From contig NZ_JAYGIL010000011.1 in assembly GCF_034931025.1 (NCBI RefSeq), positions 62,001-126,000 on the forward strand: a DNA stretch of 64,000 nucleotides. Reading direction: 5' to 3'. Shown piece by piece: positions 60,317 through 64,000 of this stretch (positions within the stretch are counted from its first letter, which is position 1; every line of letters starts with the position of its first letter). Position numbers and translations under genes: made by a program. The notes beneath the pieces are model-generated. The model searched no databases. It worked only from the letters and a program-made list of their open reading frames with translations, and was not told the DNA's origin. Origin of the DNA: Arcicella gelida. Lineage in GTDB: Bacteria > Bacteroidota > Bacteroidia > Cytophagales > Spirosomataceae.

Positions 60317-61333
60317 TTATTTTTCAATTAACTTTTTTTGCCAGTTCCAAGCGTCGCCTAAGGCATCAGTTAATGTTTTTTCGGTTTTCCAACCTAAGAT
60401 TTCGTTAGATTTTGTGCAATCTGCATAAACAGCTACAACATCACCATCACGTCTTGGTTTTATACTGTAATCAACTTTTAATCCAGTTGCAGCCTCAAAA
60501 GCGTGAATCACATCCAGAACCGAACTACCTGTTCCTGTTCCAATATTGAAGAAATCATAATATTGTCCTTCTGGTTGTTTCAACAATAAATCTAATGCCG
60601 AAACGTGTGCTTTTGCTAAATCAACTACGTGAATATAGTCACGAACTGCAGTTCCATCTGGTGTTGGGTAATCGTCGCCAAATACTGCTAAGGCTCCTCT
60701 TAATCCTGCAACACTTTGAGTTAAGAAAGGTACAAGATTGGCTGGAACACCAAGTGGTAATTCACCAATCAAGACACTTTCATGAGCACCAATTGGATTA
60801 AAATATCTCAATGAAATAGCATGAAAGTTCTTTTCGCTATTCACAGTATCTTTAATGATTTCCTCACAAACTTGTTTGGTGTTTCCGTAAGGAGACATTG
60901 CAGGTTGTACTGCTGAGTTTTCTGTTACAGGGAGAGAATCAGGTTGCCCGTAAACAGTACAAGAGGAAGAAAAAACTAGGTTATTTACACCATATTCCAA
61001 CATTTTTTGAAGCATCAATACCGTTGCTGAAATATTATTTTTGTAATACTTCAAAGGATTGGCTACCGATTCGCCAACGGCTTTATTCGCTGCAAAGTGA
61101 ATAATACCATCAATTTTTTGTTCAGTGAATAATGTATCCCATGTAGCTGCCTCAGAAATATCTCCTTCATACAAAGTAACTGATTGTCCGATGATAGTTT
61201 CTATGCCAGTGATAGCACTTTTTTCAGAGTTTGAAAAATTGTCAACGAGGACTGTTTCGTATCCAGCATTGTGAAGTTCAACTACTGTGTGAGACCCAAT
61301 AAAGCCTGCACCACCTGTTACTAAAATTTTCAT
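60317..61333 (-). CDS. galE: UDP-glucose 4-epimerase
   Basis: Interconverts UDP-glucose and UDP-galactose. 338 aa. NAD-binding VTGGAGFIGSHTVVEL, HFAANKAVGES, FSSSCTVYGQP, and YGNTKQVCEEII with catalytic Tyr-x-x-x-Lys; RYFNPIGAHES is specific to GalE. First gene of the nucleotide-sugar operon with rfbB and rfbA. A well-spaced Bacteroidota promoter lies about 100 nt upstream. Start ATG at 61333. Confidence 0.95.
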   Translation of the reverse strand: MKILVTGGAGFIGSHTVVELHNAGYETVLVDNFSNSEKSAITGIETIIGQSVTLYEGDISEAATWDTLFTEQKIDGIIHFAANKAVGESVANPLKYYKNNISATVLMLQKMLEYGVNNLVFSSSCTVYGQPDSLPVTENSAVQPAMSPYGNTKQVCEEIIKDTVNSEKNFHAISLRYFNPIGAHESVLIGELPLGVPANLVPFLTQSVAGLRGALAVFGDDYPTPDGTAVRDYIHVVDLAKAHVSALDLLLKQPEGQYYDFFNIGTGTGSSVLDVIHAFEAATGLKVDYSIKPRRDGDVVAVYADCTKSNEILGWKTEKTLTDALGDAWNWQKKLIEK

Positions 61334-61434
61334 ATTTTAAGTGAATCCAGAAAAAAGGAAGAGTTAAGTCAAGTTATTATCGCTTGTACAAAATATTCTG
61401 CACAAATTGATAATAAGTATGAGGTTGTGAAAAA

Positions 61435-61464
61435 CAAATTTAGCATAAAGCCTTTCTAAAACAA
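61435..61464 (-). promoter_or_regulatory. Promoter of galE-rfbB-rfbA operon
   Basis: Minus strand: TTG (61462-61464), 19 nt, TAAATTTG (61435-61442), an exact TAnnTTTG match. Predicted start near 61428 with a leader of about 95 nt. Confidence 0.75.
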
Positions 61465-61575
61465 AAAATATATAATTGCTTTTTGAATAAGAATTATCAT
61501 TAAAAAAGAACCTGAAGCACAAATTTGCACTTTTGAATAAGAAATGTTATTTTTAATCAATTTAAACGTGACAAT

Positions 61576-62412
61576 ATGAAGCAATCAGAAATTAAGGCTT
61601 TAGTTTCCTTATTAGAGGACGATGATAACGAAGTATTAAATCTTGTAGAAAATAAAATTAGATCTTTGGGTGGGTCAGTAATTCCATTTTTAGAAGACCG
61701 TTGGGAGGAGTCTTCTTTGAGTCCTTATACCCAGAAAAAAATTGAAGATTTAATTCATGATTTACAATATGAAGCCTTTTTTTCAAGATTAGTTACTTGG
61801 AAAGAAAATGGTGCGGAAGATTTATTAGAAGGAATGTGGGCAATCGCTACTTATCAATATCCTGAGCTTTCTATTGAAAAACTACGTCAAGATTTACAAC
61901 AGATTTACTATGAAGTTTGGTTAGAAATTAGGGATAATATGCACCCGATGGACCAAATCAAAACATTGAATTCTGTGATTTTTGGAAAGTTGAAATTTGG
62001 GGCGAATACGAAACATTTTCATTCAGCTTCAAATTCAATGTTGAATGTAGTGATGGAATCGAAAAAGGGAAATCCTATTTCACTTTGCGTGATTTACTTA
62101 TTGATTGCTCAAAAACTAAAATTGCCTGTTTGGGGAGTAAATCTTCCTAATTTGTTTATTTTGACCTATAAATCTGAACAAATGCAATTTTATGTCAATG
62201 TTTTTAATAGAGGTTTAGTTTTTAGTAAAGTTGATATTGATAACTATATTTCTCAGCTAAATATAGCTCAAAATGAAATTTTTTATCAACCTTGTAGCAA
62301 TTTAGATATAATCAGACGAGTACTCAGAAACCTGACTTTAGCTTTTGAAAAAGTGGGAGATGACGATAAAGTACAAGAAATAGAAAAAGCATTGAAAGAG
62401 ATGATGAAGTAA
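61576..62412 (+). CDS. SirB1-like transglutaminase-core protein
   Basis: 278 aa of the SirB1/YchA family (Transglut_core2). Key stretch: LNSVIFGKLKFGANTKHFHS followed by SNSMLNVVMESKKGNPISLC and VIYLLIAQKLKLPVWGVNLP. An N-terminal helical part (1-90) precedes it. The Cys (near residue 176, PISLCVIY) occupies the transglutaminase nucleophile region; enzymatic activity is not established for the family. Single gene, terminator downstream. Start ATG at 61576. Confidence 0.85.
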   Translation: MKQSEIKALVSLLEDDDNEVLNLVENKIRSLGGSVIPFLEDRWEESSLSPYTQKKIEDLIHDLQYEAFFSRLVTWKENGAEDLLEGMWAIATYQYPELSIEKLRQDLQQIYYEVWLEIRDNMHPMDQIKTLNSVIFGKLKFGANTKHFHSASNSMLNVVMESKKGNPISLCVIYLLIAQKLKLPVWGVNLPNLFILTYKSEQMQFYVNVFNRGLVFSKVDIDNYISQLNIAQNEIFYQPCSNLDIIRRVLRNLTLAFEKVGDDDKVQEIEKALKEMMK

Positions 62413-62413
62413 A

Positions 62414-62449
62414 AATTTGTTGCTCAAAACTATATTTGAGCAACAAATT
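62414..62449. terminator. Bidirectional terminator SirB1-like / PPTase
   Basis: Perfect 15-bp arms AATTTGTTGCTCAAA and TTTGAGCAACAAATT with a 6-nt loop, between convergent genes. It is preceded by A-rich and followed by AT-rich sequence. Confidence 0.8.
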
Positions 62450-62473
62450 AAATTCAAAACTCACAATTCATGA

Positions 62474-63109
62474 TTACGTTACTGTCAATACATAATCATC
62501 AAAGTAAATCACTAAAAGTTCATGCTCAGTTTTTAGTTGACCTTCGATAAAAATTTCGCCTCTTAATTTACTTGGCTTTTCTTCAAATGGCTCGATGTAA
62601 ATATTGTCTTTGAAGGATAAATTCTTTTTCCCATACCATTTGTACAAACTTTCCTTAGCACACCAGTAAATACAAAGTTTTAGTAAATCATTTTTTGAAT
62701 GTTCTAACTCGGAAGAACTCAGAAACTTGTGTGCAACTCTACTTAATTTATCAGAGATTTTTTCTAAATCAATTCCTACTTCTTCGTTTAAACTAATTAC
62801 AACAGCAGCATATTCATTGGTATGTGTTAGCGAAATGTATGCAGTGTGATTATGAATGAGATACGGATTTTTGAATGAATCTTTACCAATGCCATGATAG
62901 TTTAAATCGAACAAAGTCATGGTGTGTTTTGCACAAGTTCTACTTGCTAGCCATTCTAATTGTTTGGTAGGATGGCTCACATCTGAAAGACTAATTAAGT
63001 CTTTTTCATTAATCCCAAGGTATTCCAAATAGAATGATACTGTCTCCTCAATTTTCCAAAGAGTTAAGATACTTTTTTCAGAAATATTTTTACAAAAAAT
63101 TATTGCCAT
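62474..63109 (-). CDS. 4'-phosphopantetheinyl transferase superfamily protein
   Basis: 211 aa, Sfp/Gsp type by length. Transfers the phosphopantetheine arm from CoA to a carrier protein. Mg-binding Asp and Glu are in VGIDLEKI (near residue 112), and the CoA-binding WCAKESLYKWYG is at about 148-159. EWLASRTCAKHTM and ISLTHTNEYAAVVIS fit the first half. The target carrier (fatty acid ACP or a synthase) is unknown; no NRPS or PKS is nearby. Divergent from the WD40 gene. Start ATG at 63109. Confidence 0.9.
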   Translation of the reverse strand: MAIIFCKNISEKSILTLWKIEETVSFYLEYLGINEKDLISLSDVSHPTKQLEWLASRTCAKHTMTLFDLNYHGIGKDSFKNPYLIHNHTAYISLTHTNEYAAVVISLNEEVGIDLEKISDKLSRVAHKFLSSSELEHSKNDLLKLCIYWCAKESLYKWYGKKNLSFKDNIYIEPFEEKPSKLRGEIFIEGQLKTEHELLVIYFDDYVLTVT

Positions 63110-63169
63110 TTAACTATCCTGTAATTCAAAGCAATACAAACTCTTGGAGAGCTTAAGCCGCTTTGATTG

Positions 63170-63200
63170 TTGTCATTAGACGCAAAATAAACTATTTTTG
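63170..63200 (+). promoter_or_regulatory. Promoter of WD40 gene
   Basis: TTG (63170-63172), 20 nt, TATTTTTG (63193-63200), an exact TAnnTTTG match with ideal spacing. Predicted start near 63207, about 28 nt before the ATG. Confidence 0.75.
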
Positions 63201-63234
63201 CTTAAATAAAGATTTTAAATTTTAAACGCTACTT

Positions 63235-64000
63235 ATGCAAGTTGATAGAATAGATACATTTTCTGGTCATCGTGACTGTGTTTATACGCTTGAAGGTAGT
63301 GCAGATGCTACACAGTTTTTTTCGGCAGGTGGCGATGGACTTGTGGTAAGATGGAATTTGCAAAAGCCAGATTTAGGAGAGTTAATCGCACAAGTTCCGG
63401 CTTCTGTTTACGCAATTTGTTTGGATAAACAGAGAAATCAGCTTTGGGTAGGACAAAATTTTGATGGTATTCATCTCATTGATGTTACGCTTAAAAAAGA
63501 AATAAAATCTTTAAAAATCACGTCAGCTTCTATATTCGATATTAAAATACACGAAAACATAGCTTTAATCGGTTTATCTGATGGAATTATCGTTGTAATG
63601 GATGTCGATACTTTTAGTGTAAAAAAGCATTTAAAAGCTTCTGAGAAAAGTGTTAGAAGTATTGATATAAATGAAAAAACAAATGAATTTGCGGTAGGAT
63701 ACAGTGATTTTTCTGTAAAAATCTTTGATTTACAGGATTTTTCATTGAAATTAGTGATAAATGAACATTCAAATTCAATCTTTTCCGTTTGTTATTCACC
63801 AGACAAAAAATATTTATTAACTACTGGGAGAGATGCCCATTTGAAGGTTTGGGATGTTGCTCAAAATTATCAACTAAAAGAAAACATTGTAGCACATCTT
63901 TTTGCAATTAACCATATTACCTACCACCCAACTGGTGATTTTTTTGCAACTTGTAGCATGGATAAATCCATCAAGATTTGGGATGCGATTAGTTTTAAAT
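63235..64000 (+). CDS. WD40 repeat protein, 3' end cut by window
   Basis: 255 visible residues from the ATG at 63235. The sequence reads MQVDRIDTFSGHRDCVYTLE and then repeats of about 40 aa ending in hydrophobic-W/F-D or similar: SAGGDGLVVRWNL, VGQNFDGIHLIDV, IGLSDGIIVVMDV, VGYSDFSVKIFDL, TGRDAHLKVWDV, CSMDKSIKIWDA. At least six blades are present, so a seven-bladed propeller is likely. It lacks a signal peptide and is probably a cytoplasmic scaffold. The stop codon is beyond the window. Confidence 0.9.
   Translation, partial: MQVDRIDTFSGHRDCVYTLEGSADATQFFSAGGDGLVVRWNLQKPDLGELIAQVPASVYAICLDKQRNQLWVGQNFDGIHLIDVTLKKEIKSLKITSASIFDIKIHENIALIGLSDGIIVVMDVDTFSVKKHLKASEKSVRSIDINEKTNEFAVGYSDFSVKIFDLQDFSLKLVINEHSNSIFSVCYSPDKKYLLTTGRDAHLKVWDVAQNYQLKENIVAHLFAINHITYHPTGDFFATCSMDKSIKIWDAISFK

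Overview
The window is AT-rich bacterial DNA, most likely from a cytophagal member of the Bacteroidota (an Arcicella/Emticicia-like genome would fit; this is inference from gene content). Supporting signs: predicted promoters carry the Bacteroidota -7 box TAnnTTTG, in the clearest cases with an upstream TTG 19-20 nt away (three tRNA-Glu genes, galE operon, WD40 gene). Shine-Dalgarno sequences are weak or absent. Genes include an AraR-type Nudix regulator, a two-lipoyl-domain pyruvate dehydrogenase E2, a DUF6807/PmoA protein, and many short secreted or lipoprotein hypotheticals. There is no rRNA operon, insertion sequence, integrase, CRISPR array or recognisable prophage. Both ends cut a gene: galM at the left and a WD40 protein at the right.

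Layout. 1-8.5 kb: a minus-strand L-arabinose operon, araB-araD-GH51 arabinofuranosidase-araA-transaldolase-galM, preceded by its Nudix-type regulator araR. Two matching palindromes (GTGT-N7-ACAC) lie upstream of araR and araB. Long inverted repeats sit in three of the intercistronic gaps. 8.5-13 kb: small hypotheticals, a DUF1624 membrane protein, and an SPFH protein with a 56-aa Arc-like ribbon-helix-helix gene 3 nt downstream. 13-18.7 kb: an accessory-looking minus-strand cluster with an AmpD-fold amidase plus SH3, and five proteins I cannot assign. It contains nine tandem copies of a 42-bp repeat and a 38-bp leader element duplicated in front of two genes. This is the least explained part of the window.

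18.8-35.3 kb: housekeeping and envelope genes: HAD phosphatases, GT2, HldD/RfaD, a PTPS-type pterin synthase, LpxB, a PlsC-like acyltransferase, a site-2 protease, AccA, a beta-CASP nuclease, a CAP protein, a DUF6807 protein, a GT-C-like membrane protein and PDH E2. 35.4-51.2 kb: two interleaved metabolic sets. The GlgE alpha-glucan route is represented by maltokinase, GlgB and GlgE, and pyrimidine synthesis by PyrF, PyrB and PyrR. This stretch also holds three identical tRNA-Glu(UUC) genes, an 856-nt gene-free stretch with at least one probable structured ncRNA, and an FAD oxidoreductase/polyferredoxin pair. 51.4-64 kb: an RlpA-like protein, a sodium:solute symporter, ClpS, RecR, an exported superoxide dismutase, a 2OG-Fe(II) oxygenase, ChrA, galE-rfbB-rfbA (nucleotide sugars), a SirB1-like protein, a phosphopantetheinyl transferase and the WD40 protein.

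No single spectacular new system is evident. The best candidates for undescribed biology are the 13-18.7 kb cluster with its repeats, the structured RNA near 41.6-41.8 kb, and the AraR operator pair with stem-loops inside the arabinose operon.
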